From positions 62,851,290 to 62,915,289 of the forward strand of contig NC_087063.1 of assembly GCF_963678635.1 (NCBI RefSeq): DNA of 64,000 nucleotides, written 5' to 3'. Positions within the stretch are counted from its first letter, which is position 1. Each line of letters starts with the position of its first letter. Made by a program: the position numbers and the translations under genes. The DNA is from Symsagittifera roscoffensis. Lineage: Eukaryota; Xenacoelomorpha; Acoela; Convolutidae. The notes under the pieces were generated by a model, which was not told where the DNA came from, ran no database searches, and worked only from the letters and a program-made list of their open reading frames with translations. Positions 46,980 to 57,117 of this stretch are shown here, in pieces.

Positions 46980-47781
46980 ATGCAGCTCAGAGACTCGCTG
47001 GGAGAAGTAACTAAGGTTCCCAGGATGAGCACGGGAAGCACGCGGAGGTTTAAATCACTGCGTAGCCAATCCTCGATTAGTAGCATCACGGACGTTTTTG
47101 CTTGTGAAGCAGCAAGTGAAAGTCATAATGATCTTTCAGTGAGCGGAAGGAAACTAAGAAGTGAAAAGAATCGAGAATATTGAAGAGCGGGATACCGAGG
47201 TCGGGGCGGCTAACGTGACGCCAACTGATCCCTTCGATGAAGGGGAGCAGACACAAATCCGACCCGACCACCACCATCACAAGGACCTGGAAGATCCTGG
47301 CGAGGAACTTGAGCCGGAAGAGATCGAGGAAACTCAAGAGACCTCGGAGCGTTCCGAGGTCGGAGTACGAGAGGAACTATTGTTTAAGGGAACTTCAAAG
47401 TCCAAGACCATTTCTAGTGAAGCAGGGCAAGAATGCGATGATGTCGAGCATAAGTCCGAGAGAAGAGCAACCAAAGTCAAAAACGAAAAGAAGCTCCGAA
47501 ATGATGGGTTGTCCTCTGGATATGACGGTCCGGGGCTGATGCACTCGGGCATAGACTTCACACCTAGCCCGAGACAGGAAAAGAGCAAGAAAGCGTTGTC
47601 TGACTCGTCAACTAGACCAATGTCAGACGGGATAACGATGGGAGTGTCGTCGACATACGACATGCTGATGATGTCAATGGGCAAAAAGAAGGGTGGCGCA
47701 TCTTCGAGTACCAGGCTGCAACCTCAATTGACGTCATCGTCTCTGGGTCTTACCCAGTGCTGGGAACGGCTAGCGACTTGA
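46980..47781 (+). pseudogene. Retroelement Gag-like N-terminal region, broken
   Basis: The first ATG is at 46980 (MQLRDSLGEVTKVPRMSTGS), with a Ser/Arg-rich start. The frame shifts at about 47160 into a long acidic, polar stretch (DHHHHKDLEDPGEELEPEEI) ending at 47781. Low-complexity, charged and without hydrophobic core, it looks like the disordered matrix-like N-terminus of a retroelement Gag. The next frame overlaps its end by 25 bases and continues the protein. I do not recognise a specific family from this part alone. Confidence 0.55.
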
Positions 47782-48263
47782 GTGACAACTTTGCCGCTGT
47801 ATTGACAGGCCTCCTTGAAGAACTGCGACACGATATGACCGAGAGGATGGATCGAGTTGAAGAAAGGGCTCAAAAAGGCCATGAAAGAATGAGAGACGAG
47901 CTGACAGATGTGAAGTCTCAAGCGGGAAGTGATCAAGCCCAGCTGATCCGGGACACCGATCAATGCCTGGCGGAAAGCTTGGCGCTGGCGACCAAGGAGT
48001 CACAAGAAAGAGACGTTAAGATGACGAGAGAGATCGAGCGATTATTGAACGATCACGACAACACTTACGCTCATACGATGACTAGTCTGGAGAAGAGGTT
48101 AGATGCCGAAGCTAACCTTATGACGCTGAAGCTTGTGGAGATCTTGAGCAATGACAACCGGGAGGATCGTCGCGCTCCAACGGATGACTCACGCAATACG
48201 AATCACGGAGGCGAAGCCCGCGGTCATGCAGGGGCCCCAGCCGAGATCTTGAACCAGCTTTGA
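47757..48263 (+). CDS. Gag-like coiled-coil segment
   Basis: 169 codons open from ATG 47757. Residues about 15-130 (LLEELRHDMTERMDRVEERA through TSLEKRLDAEANLMTLKLVE) show a strong heptad pattern with charged positions, as in Gag assembly coiled coils. The end is Gly/Ala/Pro-rich (HGGEARGHAGAPAE). It probably was one protein with the acidic region upstream and the capsid-like region downstream; both joints are frameshifted. Confidence 0.6.
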   Translation: MLGTASDLSDNFAAVLTGLLEELRHDMTERMDRVEERAQKGHERMRDELTDVKSQAGSDQAQLIRDTDQCLAESLALATKESQERDVKMTREIERLLNDHDNTYAHTMTSLEKRLDAEANLMTLKLVEILSNDNREDRRAPTDDSRNTNHGGEARGHAGAPAEILNQL

Positions 48264-48366
48264 GTCCAATCGTAGAGAGAGACCCAGCGCGGCCCCGTCG
48301 AGGGCGGGTCAGACGAATCCGGCACCGGCAGGAGCGGAAGCGACGTCGGGGGCACAGTCACCGACA

Positions 48367-49110
48367 ATGCCACAAGTCAGATCGGTGCCATATCTGGCTA
48401 CCATCTCGCAGGACACTTCGATGTACGCATCATTATTTGAGCCCTTGAATAGATCTCCTGAAACATTCATCACCAAACTCTCGAAGTCAACCGAGAGAGG
48501 AGAGAGGTCAAGAATGACACTCAAAAAGCCGAAGTCATACAAGTACGAATCAGTAGTCTGCATCGATACCTGGTTTGAGGTGATGAAGTTACATTTCGAG
48601 GAAGAGAATCTCACCAAGAAACAACCTGACAAGCAACCTAGAGGGAACGGCACTAATCTGTGTAATGGCGAAAAGGACTAATCAACGAGACAGCGCTTCG
48701 GCTCGGGTGTACAGAGGTATCAAGATATGGTGAAGTTTGAGAAGAGGCGCCAAAGAGATGACGAATCCATAGACAAGTTTTTGGTTGACCTCGAGTTTTT
48801 CAGAAGGAGAAGCAACCCTGATGAAAGGATATCACCGCGGAACTTGGCCATTGCATCTAAATTCATGCATGGAGTAAAAGTGATGAGCTAAAAACCATGT
48901 TGGCCACACATTTCACCCTATCGTTGGATCAAGTGCCCACGGTCGATGATTTGAGCATGAAGTCGTGTGAATACTTGCTCATAAAACCAAGAGCGCAAAA
49001 TCTATACAGCAATTACGGCAACTACAGTGGAACAAATACTGGCAGGAGTTCCAGTTGGTATAGACCTCGTGACGACATGGATAAGAGGAGATCTCGTGTC
49101 GTTGATATAA
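48367..49110 (+). pseudogene. Gag capsid-like region, copy 1, broken
   Basis: The first frame (48367-48681) includes CIDTWFEVMKLHFEEENLT, then after a shift comes VKFEKRRQRDDESIDKFLVD and LEFFRRRSNPDERISPRNLA, the helical capsid segment usual in metazoan LTR-retroelement Gag (K-E-S-I-D-F-L/LE--RRRS). A one-base insertion at about 48884 makes a stop; the next frame continues LKTMLATHFTLSLDQVPTVD and SYKP-like SSWYRPRDDMDKRRS. In related elements such an Arg-rich end leads into a CCHC knuckle; here it is absent and the sequence passes to the SGNH-like part, which suggests an internal deletion. Confidence 0.7.
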
Positions 49111-49200
49111 GGAAGAATCTTACGGTTCGTAATTTCTTCTTTCAAGTCGCTGTGGATCATCCTCGAGCATGCCTGAACGGGATGAGCTTGAACCCGGCAG

Positions 49201-49537
49201 TAAGTGATCAAGCGATTCCTTCGGGAAGTCGTCATCTGATTGTGGGAGATCTTTGTGAGTGGTCAGACCACTGTCGTGTCTTTCGGAGCCTCTGTGGCCC
49301 AGGTAATCAAGATGATGGAGTCTCAGAATGGGGACCAGGTGGATGCCTTGATAGTGATGTTGGGCACCAACGATATCTTGAGGGCTCCTGTTACCCCACA
49401 GAGCAGGTAGGAACATCTGGTGGTCTGTTTATTGAATGAGCTGAAAGAGAAATATAAGCCGATGCTTGTGATGCTGTGCACAATCCCACAGAACCCGGAT
49501 GTGGGCATGCCGATGGCTGACTTCAAGAATGGCAAGG
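49201..49537 (+). pseudogene. SGNH/GDSL hydrolase-like domain, copy 1 (truncated by duplication)
   Basis: Reads SGSRHLIVGDL near 49225-49260, then in the next frame TTVVSFGASVAQVIKMMES and VDALIVMLGTNDILRAP, followed by LLNELKEKYKPMLVMLCTIP. The GTND block is the SGNH block III. At block I the usual catalytic serine after GD is missing. At 49537 the frame runs without interruption into the second Gag copy (NGKVKFEKRRQ), so the C-terminal part with block V is absent from this copy. Confidence 0.65.
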
Positions 49538-49917
49538 TGAAGTTTGAGAAGAGGCGCCAAAGAGATGACGAATCCATAGACAAGTTTTTGGTTGACCTCG
49601 AGTTTTTCAGAAGGAGAAGCAACCCTGATGAAAGGATATCACCGCGGAATTTGGCCATTGCATCTAAATTCATGCATGGAGTAAAAGTGATGAGCTAAAA
49701 ACCATGTTGGCCACACACTTCACCCTATCGCTGGATCAAGTGCCCACGGCCGATGATTTGAGCATGAAGTCGTGTGAATACTTGCTCATAAAATCAAGAG
49801 CGCAAAATCTATACAGCAATTACGGCAACTACAGTGGAACAAAAACAGGCAGGAGTCCCAGTTGGTATAGACCTCGTGACGACATGGATAAGAGGAGATC
49901 TCGTGTCGTTGATATAA
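49538..49917 (+). pseudogene. Gag capsid-like region, copy 2
   Basis: Second copy of the K-F-E-K-R-R-Q to DMDKRRS segment, carrying the same one-base insertion and stop (near 49691) as copy 1, so the frameshift predates the duplication. Minor differences include LLIKSRAQN for LLIKPRAQN. Confidence 0.7.
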
Positions 49918-50007
49918 GGAAGAATCTTACGGTTCGTAATTTCTTCTTTCAAGTCGCTGTGGATCATCCTCGAGCATGCCTGAACGGGATGAGCTTGAAC
50001 CCGGCAG

Positions 50008-50781
50008 TAAGCGATCAAGCGATTCCTTCGGGAAGTCGTCATCTGATTGTGGGAGATCTTTGTGAGTGGTCAGACCACTGTCGTGTCTTTCGGAGCCTCT
50101 GTGGCCCAGGTAATCAAGATGATGGAGTCTCAGAATGGGGACCAGGTGGATGCCTTGATAGTGATGTTGGGCACCAACGATATCTTGAGGGCTCCTGTTA
50201 CCCCACAGAGCAGGTAGGAACATCTGGTGGTCTGTTTATTGAATGAGCTGAAAGAGAAATATAAGCCGATGCTTGTGATGCTGTGCACAATCCCACAGAA
50301 CCCGGATGTGGGCATGCCGATGGCTGACTTCAAGAATGGCAAGGTGACCCGATGGAATGAAATGGTCCGAAATCTGCTCAGGAGCAATCCAGGCGAGTTA
50401 CGCCTCATGGATTTGAAAAACAAGTTGCGAATGGCTGATCATCTCGCACTCACCAGAGATGGCATATGTTTCAATACACTGCAAGGAAGGCGGTCCATCA
50501 ATGACGCCTTTCAGACGAGAATCGAGAAGATAGAAGGAGAATTTGGGAGGACTGATTCCCTGGCGCGGACCAGCTTGCCTGGCAGAGGCAGAGTGAGGAG
50601 CAACGTGCCAGAGCCACTCGCTAATCGTCTTGGACCCCTGACATCCGAAGCGAGTGTTACTGCTCCCTCGGTCCCTAGTTCAGACGTAAGAGAAAGACTG
50701 GGGACGTTTCCCCTCCTCGAAGAAAATCACTGCAGAGCCGGTTGGGAAGACCTAATGAGGCGAGTTCTCAGGCCTCCATGA
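50008..50781 (+). pseudogene. SGNH/GDSL hydrolase-like domain, copy 2 (fuller)
   Basis: Open from about 50059 to the stop at 50781. Order: block I area (VGD, serine missing, frame change just after), TTVVSFGASVAQVIKMMES, block III GTNDI at about 50170, LLNELKEKYKPMLVMLCTIP, VTRWNEMVRNLLRSNPGEL, and block V reading LTRDGICFNT followed by GRRSINDAFQTRIEKIEGE. In active SGNH enzymes block V is D-x-x-H; here the histidine position is cysteine. The fold is therefore recognisable but two catalytic residues are lost. A Pro/Ser-rich tail follows (PGRGRVRSNVPEPLANRLGP). In retroelements, SGNH esterase domains are known from some LINEs; next to Gag in an LTR-type element it is less usual. Confidence 0.65.
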
Positions 50782-51424
50782 ATTTGAGTAATTTGCCCAC
50801 GATAGCCCCTGCCGCAGCGGGAAATTCATCGGCAACTGCTACACCTGCAGAGGGAGTTGAACCAATCAAGGTGCTGCTCTGGAACACTCCAGATCCCAGC
50901 GCGTGGGGGCAATACATGCTAGCGACCTTGAACATGAATACGTTGACGAGTCGAGTGGACGCCAGAAGAATGATGGACGGGAGTGGCCCCACGGTGTCGG
51001 CATTGTACCGTATATCGGGCGTGGACTGGCTATTGGCAGAGCAAGAGCAGTTCAGCTCCGCTAACGCGCTCAGGTTTGTGGATCTCGATGGGTTGCCTCA
51101 GGACAATACCATGGGACCCCTAATACACGATCCCTGACGGATGTCCCTCGGAGGGCCAGAGAGTTGATACCACCTCTACGGAGGAGCAAATCAACCACGG
51201 AGAACAGGCCGAATAATAAACAGCACAAGATGTATCGGCAATTCTCTAAGCCGCCGGGCCAATTGCCGGGCGAATTTTTGAGAGAATACCCCAGAGCTAC
51301 CTCGGTGGAAGGAGATGACAGGACGTATAGAGGACTGGAGATACCGATGGGCGATAGTCTCTTTGCTGCATATGATCCCCTAGACATCAAGAATGCCAAG
51401 TATCCCTCTTCTGGTCCGATGTGA
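50742..51424 (+). pseudogene. Unrecognised retroelement protein, part 1
   Basis: Two frames: 50742-51137 (TPAEGVEPIKVLLWNTPDPS, VSALYRISGVDWLLAEQEQF, FVDLDGLPQDNTMGPL) and, after a frame change near 51130, 51164-51424 (SKPPGQLPGEFLREYPRATS, GDSLFAAYDPLDIKNAKY). The residues and the low number of stops show real former coding sequence. It starts 40 bases inside the end of the SGNH frame, so it was probably the continuation of the same polyprotein or an overlapping second ORF. No domain recognised. Confidence 0.5.
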
Positions 51425-51993
51425 TTTTTCTAACAGCTTCCACGATGGATTGGGGACAAGCAGTAGGCATGGCGATAAGCGTAAAAAGAATTGTCAGTAT
51501 GGACTCACAAGTGATGATAATCGCCAGCTCCAATGATCATCTACAGAGACGAGGGCTGCTGGCTCGCCTCACAGACGGATCAGATCCCAGCAATGAGGTC
51601 ATGGAAGAAGCAATTATGACGCTCCTTTCGGCCATGGCTGATGTGCAAGTAGCGGTGCGGCAACGCTTTACCAGGAACGCGGCGAAGGTTGTCTTTATGT
51701 TGTCACCAGGATATGCGGAGTTGCCAGAACCATTACAGTTTGTGTACACCATGGTCACTACAATAGCAGAGGGACGATTCGATGTGATCAATCCCGCGCC
51801 GAAAAGATCCGTCGATCATGACAATTACTATCCTCTTCGCTCTGAACTTCCTGTTGTCAGGGCGGACATTTCAAACGCCATCCAGGGACTTAAGGAGCAT
51901 AGCAAAACTCGTGTGGTGCTGGACGAAGTCCTGGGGTTGGAACTTCGACAGGTTGCTGAAATTGGAGTAGATGACAACCACTTGTTAGTGTAA
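51421..51993 (+). CDS. Unrecognised retroelement ORF, part 2 (possible alpha/beta domain)
   Basis: 191 codons open (51421-51993), the longest clean frame of the internal region. It alternates hydrophobic strands and helices: MDSQVMIIASSNDHLQRRGL, EEAIMTLLSAMADVQVAVR, AAKVVFMLSPGYAELPEPLQ, FVYTMVTTIAEGRFDVINP. The strand-turn IIASSNDHL is placed like block III of SGNH enzymes and could mark a second, decayed SGNH-like domain, but the other blocks cannot be assigned. It overlaps the previous frame by four bases, consistent with a simple frameshift in one protein. Confidence 0.5.
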   Translation: MIFLTASTMDWGQAVGMAISVKRIVSMDSQVMIIASSNDHLQRRGLLARLTDGSDPSNEVMEEAIMTLLSAMADVQVAVRQRFTRNAAKVVFMLSPGYAELPEPLQFVYTMVTTIAEGRFDVINPAPKRSVDHDNYYPLRSELPVVRADISNAIQGLKEHSKTRVVLDEVLGLELRQVAEIGVDDNHLLV

Positions 51994-51996
51994 CAG

Positions 51997-53110
51997 GTGG
52001 CGAATGACCTCTGGTTCAGGCAGACGGATTATGTGACGGATGCACAAGAAGGGATGGTCAGAAGGAATCTGACATCATCAGAAGAGGACCTCATGGCACT
52101 GACCCTGAGGACAAAGCCGCAAACTCCAGCATGCTCCAGCTGTGATAAAAGAAATACACGAGTATCTGAAAAATTTGTTGAATGAACTGGAGCTGGCCGG
52201 AGTGAAGATGCTCCAGTTGATGCAAGACGTGAAAACGATGTCGTTGGACAGGTACCAGGCAGACGTTTTGGCCACAAGGGCGCAATATGAAAGATCTGAC
52301 GCAATGGAAAGAATGGGAGTGGGATGGACGCCATCCTTCTTGTCCACTTGCTACCCGAGGGCCTCAAGGAATTTGATTGCAACCTTCGTTAGAGACATCA
52401 GGATATTGTCCATTGGCTTGATGCTGGCGCTAGACGCGACGTTTAAGGGACCCACGAATCTCTTCACTCGAGCGTTAGCGGACCTGAGGATGTATGTACT
52501 CCTCACCCTAATTACGATGACGTACGGTCGATTGGGTGTTTTATTCGTGCTCCTGCGTTACCCTGAACAATTACAGGAGACGAGTCGAGAGCTGAAGCGG
52601 AGCCGGGATGTTGATGGACTTCAACAACAATTTCGAATGTAGAATGGGCGGAGATGACCTTTCCCATGTCCGGTTGAACCCTAAGCTTTGGAATCTGCGA
52701 CCAGTGGTGAAGGACCCAGGAGAGGCGATGGGGGTCCCAGCTTGGCCGGATGCATATGCGCACGTCAAGGAGAATCAGCAAGTGTGGCTTTCCGGGTCTA
52801 GGCCACTGCCGGAGAAATGTCCCAGATATCCGCCGATAAGGAGGACGCTGCTGGGAGTGACGCGCAAGAAAAAATGCGGAAATGGAGTGAAGGGATGGAG
52901 CCGCGCTTTATCAGCTGGAACTTTGCGGCCATGCATACGTTTGATTTTACGTTTCCTGATGCATGGAGCGGGAAGAAGATTAGGGCACCCCCTTCCAAGA
53001 AGCCCGGGGTTTCCGCTGATGTATAGAATAACGCGTACAGACCAGCCGATGGTTTGTCACTATTAAAGTGGCCAGGAGAATTAATACAGTTAGAAGTGGA
53101 AAGGGAGTGC
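51997..53110 (+). pseudogene. Unrecognised retroelement protein, part 3, broken
   Basis: Frames join in order: 51997-52185, 52142-52642 (EIHEYLKNLLNELELAGVKM, GWTPSFLSTCYPRASRNLIA, LFTRALADLRMYVLLTLITM), 52608-52850 (GGDDLSHVRLNPKLWNLRPV, WPDAYAHVKENQQVWLSGSR, CPRYPPIRR) and 52817-53026 (PRFISWNFAAMHTFDFTFPD). The stretch is mostly helical with a semi-hydrophobic segment near 52450-52560. Each joint is a one- or two-base shift, so the original was one long protein of more than 350 residues. I do not recognise it. Confidence 0.5.
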
Positions 53111-53183
53111 AGAGGAGGCATCTAGATGACAGTGGATTATTTGCCGCCACATGACAATGAGTCGGTGGAATTCCTGGTGAACG

Positions 53184-53654
53184 ATGAACTGTTTTACTGT
53201 GCCAGCTCGGCCTGAATCGGGCGTTGATATGCGCCAGGGCCCCTCGGGACCTGGATCAAAACCAGATACCAAGGACGATGACGTGATGGATCAGGTTGAT
53301 GATCCCATAGAAGGGAAGGAGGACAAGACGAAAGGATTTGACTTAGGTGCGTGGGAAAGGTACTTGCTGGAGTATCATTTTAGTGAATACGACGACGACA
53401 GGGAAGTCGATGAGCCCCTTTTGTTGATAGTGCCGTCTTCAGTTATGTCCCCTACGAAGGAGGCACCAGGCAGCTTGTCACCGGCAGACCCAGTAGGCCT
53501 GGCATTGAGTTACCGGAGTAGGGAGGTACATAAACTGCTTCACGAGTCACCTAGGGGAAGAAGAATCGAAGACACGACGAGGGTATTCTTCCGAGAATGG
53601 ATGGGAGAGATACCAAAAATCTCAAGGTTTTGGCTAGTTTCTTGTTGCTTCTGA
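53184..53654 (+). CDS. Unrecognised retroelement ORF, part 4
   Basis: 157 codons from ATG 53184: an acidic low-complexity stretch (DTKDDDVMDQVDDPIEGKED), then GAWERYLLEYHFSEYDDDRE and REVHKLLHESPRGRRIEDTT with RVFFREWMGEIPKIS. The last dozen codons run into AT-rich sequence that looks foreign, so the real C-terminus is probably lost. Confidence 0.45.
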   Translation: MNCFTVPARPESGVDMRQGPSGPGSKPDTKDDDVMDQVDDPIEGKEDKTKGFDLGAWERYLLEYHFSEYDDDREVDEPLLLIVPSSVMSPTKEAPGSLSPADPVGLALSYRSREVHKLLHESPRGRRIEDTTRVFFREWMGEIPKISRFWLVSCCF

Positions 53655-53964
53655 TCTATTTTTAAAAAATATGGATATGTTTAGAGTTTAAATTTAAGCT
53701 CAAATTGTATTTCAATTGGCATCATGTTGAGACACTGATACAAAAACTTTGAAAAGAAATATGGATTTTTCCAAATTTTTCACACAAAAAATTGAAATAC
53801 AATAAAATTTTGCATTATTTGAGTAACAAAGCGGGTTATATAACGCTCTCAACATTAACAAGAAAGCTCATAAAAGCTGAATCGAAATTGAAACTTGCGG
53901 AAGATAGTGCACACTTGTTAAGCTGGACCCGCATCGCCTCTCCTGGATCCTTCACCACTGCGCA
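53640..53964. other. AT-rich insertion ending in an inverted fragment of the same element
   Basis: About 280 bp of AT-rich sequence interrupts the GC-richer coding region. Its right end, 53922-53960, is the reverse complement of 52702-52741 with only a few differences (CAGTGGTGAAGG and AGAGGCGATG). It does not resemble the satellite or the Polinton. Confidence 0.65.
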
Positions 53965-53987
53965 AGACGGGAGTAGTCTGGAACCGA

Positions 53988-54887
53988 GTGGCCTTCATGG
54001 AGAGGACTGGGGACGTGATACGAAGATACGAGACGCAGTCCGTAATGAAGGTGGGGTTGAATCAGCCCATTAGGAGCGAGGTTCTAGAGAAACTGATGAG
54101 CTCCACAGAGTCTGACGTTCTGACCGAGTCAGTCACGGAAGACAGTGCCGATGATCATCAGACTACGAAGAGACAACCAAAAAGGCGAGCTAAGAAAGGG
54201 CTGAAGATATTGAGAAGTAGAGCAGGGAGTAAAACAGAGAATCAAAAAGTGATAAAGTAAACAAACCTGGCACGGATGAAGCTGGAGGGACAACTCGGTG
54301 TGGTCGAGTACAGTCGGATCACAATACCCGACTAAGTCCACATGGGTGATGCCGCCGGAGGCTATGTGGAGATACTCAAGGCGAGGAATTCAGCGAGAGG
54401 GCACTTGATGGCGTGGAATGAAAAGAATTCCATGCAAGAATACCTGCAAGAATACAGGAATTGACAGAAAACTCTAATCTGAAACGAAAAGTGTATGGCA
54501 CTGTGATGTCCTCGGAAGCGAACGAAATCGGGTTGGGGCAGTTGTTGAAAATCTCTTGGAGGGCGACCCTCCAGAGATACTTCGGTAAAACCATGCAAGC
54601 GCATGCGACGGTGGCATCATACCTAGCCTACCCATGTACGAGGACTGAGTTGCAAATGTCTGATGGGAGTCAAAATATCAGAAAATGAATCTAGTAACGA
54701 TTCGAAATCGAAGGAGCAGGAGCTGGAACTGATGGAAGCCCTGCGCGTGTTGATTAAAAGAGATGACTTTGCGATAGCCTGGGCTAAGCGCAAAGATGCC
54801 CTTTGTTTTCTTAGATTCGTGGTGGATCGTATCCCCACTCCTGTATTAGAGGAATGTATAAAAACCATTCGGCAAGGGGGGAGTTGA
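53988..54887 (+). pseudogene. Unrecognised retroelement protein, part 5, broken
   Basis: Frames in order: 53988-54260 (ERTGDVIRRYETQSVMKVGL, SVTEDSADDHQTTKRQPKRR, basic tail), about 54300-54440 (broken), 54461-54688 (TVMSSEANEIGLGQLLKISW) and 54663-54887 (LELMEALRVLIKRDDFAIAW, LCFLRFVVDRIPTPVLEECI). Composition shows former coding sequence. The basic KRQPKRRAKKGLKI run could bind nucleic acid. No family recognised. Confidence 0.45.
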
Positions 54888-55918
54888 TCGTGAACGAATT
54901 TTTTAAAGGGCTCTCCTGGAGTTATATCAGGACAAGCCGCTACTGATATCGACTAAGGAGTCTAACGATATAGAGAGCTACCGCAGGCTAGAAGAGGCGA
55001 GGAGATACTCCAACAACGAGCTGAAGGTGAGTCGTGAATCCATTGAAAGAGTCAGAGATCCCATGGATTATGCAACCTTGGATAAGCTGAAGTCATTTCA
55101 ATACTTATTCGGCATATCAGGGATAGCGTACAACCTCTTTGTGGATTAGGAGGTCAGGGAGGCCTTTTTTGACTAAAAAAAGGTCATAATCCTTGATTTC
55201 TGGGACAAGAGAGTCAAAGAAACCGGCCTGTTAATGGTGAAACAACCCAAACTGGGAATCATTTTGGAGGAACGAGTGGTTGAACTCTCGGTTCCCGAGC
55301 TGAAGGGGCAGTGGGTTTTGAATGTGGTTCATGGGACGGTCCCTTGAAGACCAGCTCAGCAACAATGTGGGAGCTCATGCAGCCTTCATGGTGCCCACAT
55401 CCAAACGCCGGTTTGATCTGGGATATGACGGCAGATGTCGCATTGGATTTGGATGATGACACGAGTCTGCATGATTTGGCCGTGATACACCATTTGTTGG
55501 CCATGAAAGTAGCAAAGAAGAACGGCAAACCAGCCACAGAATCAATCGTCCGAGGGAGGTTGGAGGTTCTCCAAGTAATTGCTTGAAACAGGGCGCTTGT
55601 CTTGCTTCCAGTTGTGGGATGGAAGGACACAAATGTGGTACGGACCATTGCTTAAACACGCTTGTTGAGCAACATCGCCAACTAGGTAAATTGTATGGAA
55701 GACTAAGCATGTCGAACAAGAGTGAAATGGAATTGATTGCGAACTGTCATGGAGTGACGGAAGTAAACTTGATTACTGCATTGGGTTTTTGCAGCAAGAC
55801 CAGCTCGATCGAGTCGTTGGAATGCCTGGAGCGTGCCCATGGGCTGATTACATCCTTGAGTGTGGAAGTGATCCCTGGAGCGTTTCATACGGAGCAGAAA
55901 ATTGGAGGTTGGCGATAA
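54888..55918 (+). pseudogene. Unrecognised retroelement protein, part 6, broken
   Basis: Readable pieces: TKESNDIESYRRLEEARRYS and MDYATLDKLKSFQYLFGISG (54945-55140), VIILDFWDKRVKETGLLMVK (55185-55250), then 55311-55586 (LDLDDDTSLHDLAVIHHLLA) and 55583-55918 (CLASSCGMEGHKCGTDHC, LECLERAHGLITSLSVEV). Several stops and shifts separate them. The paired cysteines and histidines near 55600 are not in a standard finger spacing. Long minus-strand frames here (55259-55719) are mirror translations with proline/serine bias and were left out. Confidence 0.4.
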
Positions 55919-57117
55919 GCTCTGGAAAATGAAAGCAATCTGAAGGACAGTGAGGCTTATCATAGACCTACTGGCTCGAAGTATCTGGTGGGTTCCAGAT
56001 CCGCACCATAGTGCAATAGTAAATACCCTAGGCACATGGTGTTGATGGATGCGAGGATGCAGCAGGTGTTGTTTGACCAACTCTTCTCCGTACCAAAATG
56101 CGTGAGGTTGGGCTGAATGTCGGAGAAATCGTATGACTTACTGACGAAGATCATTCCGGCCGTTCCGAAGAGATCTGAAGGCGAGTTGCAGGACGTAGTG
56201 GGTGAGAGTTTCATGAGGTTGAGTGAGGGTAATGTGAGTGAACTCCAGATGAAGAAGGCCAGCGAGTGTTAACCACCGAATTCCCCACCATTGATAAAAA
56301 AAGACGACGTACATCGAATTATGATAGAATTGGAACCGTTACTAGGAGCTTCAGGGTACCGGACCCGAAGGAATGACCGATGGGGAGTATCCTTGTCACT
56401 GCCTGGCGCAGATGTTATGGTAAACCAAGCTCTGGAATCTGGTGTTAGTATGGGACGTGGAGGAGTTGTACTCCACGGGGTTGCCAGACCAAAACCAGCC
56501 AGTGTCGATTGCGGTGGTTAGTGCCATGATGGCGGTGAGATGGTTAGAACCAGCGCGGGCACGAGCGAGCAGGAAAAGACAATGCCAACGCCTGAGCAAC
56601 TGAGTGGCGTGAAATGTAACCAGACTTTGGATCTTTTCAGAACCACCTGCAGGGTTCTGAGGAAACCCAAAGCCATTGAAAGAATATGGGCGAGGCAGAG
56701 GTTGATGCCTTGGTTCCGGGAAGTTATGACGTCATGGATGTATGAACGCCCGAAGCGTCATATGTCCAGAAACACGGAAGCCTATCAACCCTTCCAGCTA
56801 GATATAGGACCATGAGCCTATAGGAGAGTATTCCTGACGCAGAGGAACGCCGTCATCACTGCGGTGAAGCGAGTAGCTGGAACGCTTTGTGTTACTGATC
56901 AAGAAAAGAAAGAGGTCTTACAAGCTGACCTAGAACAAAATGTGAGCATGTGCCTGCATAACAGCTTTTGCAGGAACTGGGAGCAGAAGGTGAACGTGGA
57001 TTTACTGCCTTGTTGCAAACACTGTTGACATATTGCAGAAGGTCCTGGAGGATAGTGAAGCAGGAGAGCAGGAGCAAGAGACAATGGAGTGACGGATGAG
57101 GGTGTGACACCAGAGGG
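55919..57117 (+). pseudogene. Unrecognised retroelement protein, part 7, broken
   Basis: Readable pieces: 56291-56521 (VHRIMIELEPLLGASGYRTR, LPGADVMVNQALESGVSMGR) and 56540-56815 (EKTMPTPEQLSGVKCNQTLD, LRKPKAIERIWARQRLMPW, FREVMTSWMYERPKRHMS), followed by TAVKRVAGTLCVTDQEKKEV near 56860-56920. The end is charged and helical. Sense-strand coding is supported by composition only. I see no integrase or envelope features. Confidence 0.4.

Larger units (their letters stand above)
48731..50344 (+). repeat. 807-bp tandem duplication within the retroelement
   Basis: 48731-49537 and 49538-50344 are nearly identical; only about a dozen differences are visible by eye. The units span from mid-capsid to mid-SGNH. 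The junction shares GGTGA with both ends. 807 is divisible by three. Confidence 0.93.

Noticed and set aside
55259-55719. Long minus-strand frames in the retroelement
   Set aside because: They mirror plus-strand coding sequence, with skewed Ser/Pro/His composition typical of antisense frames.
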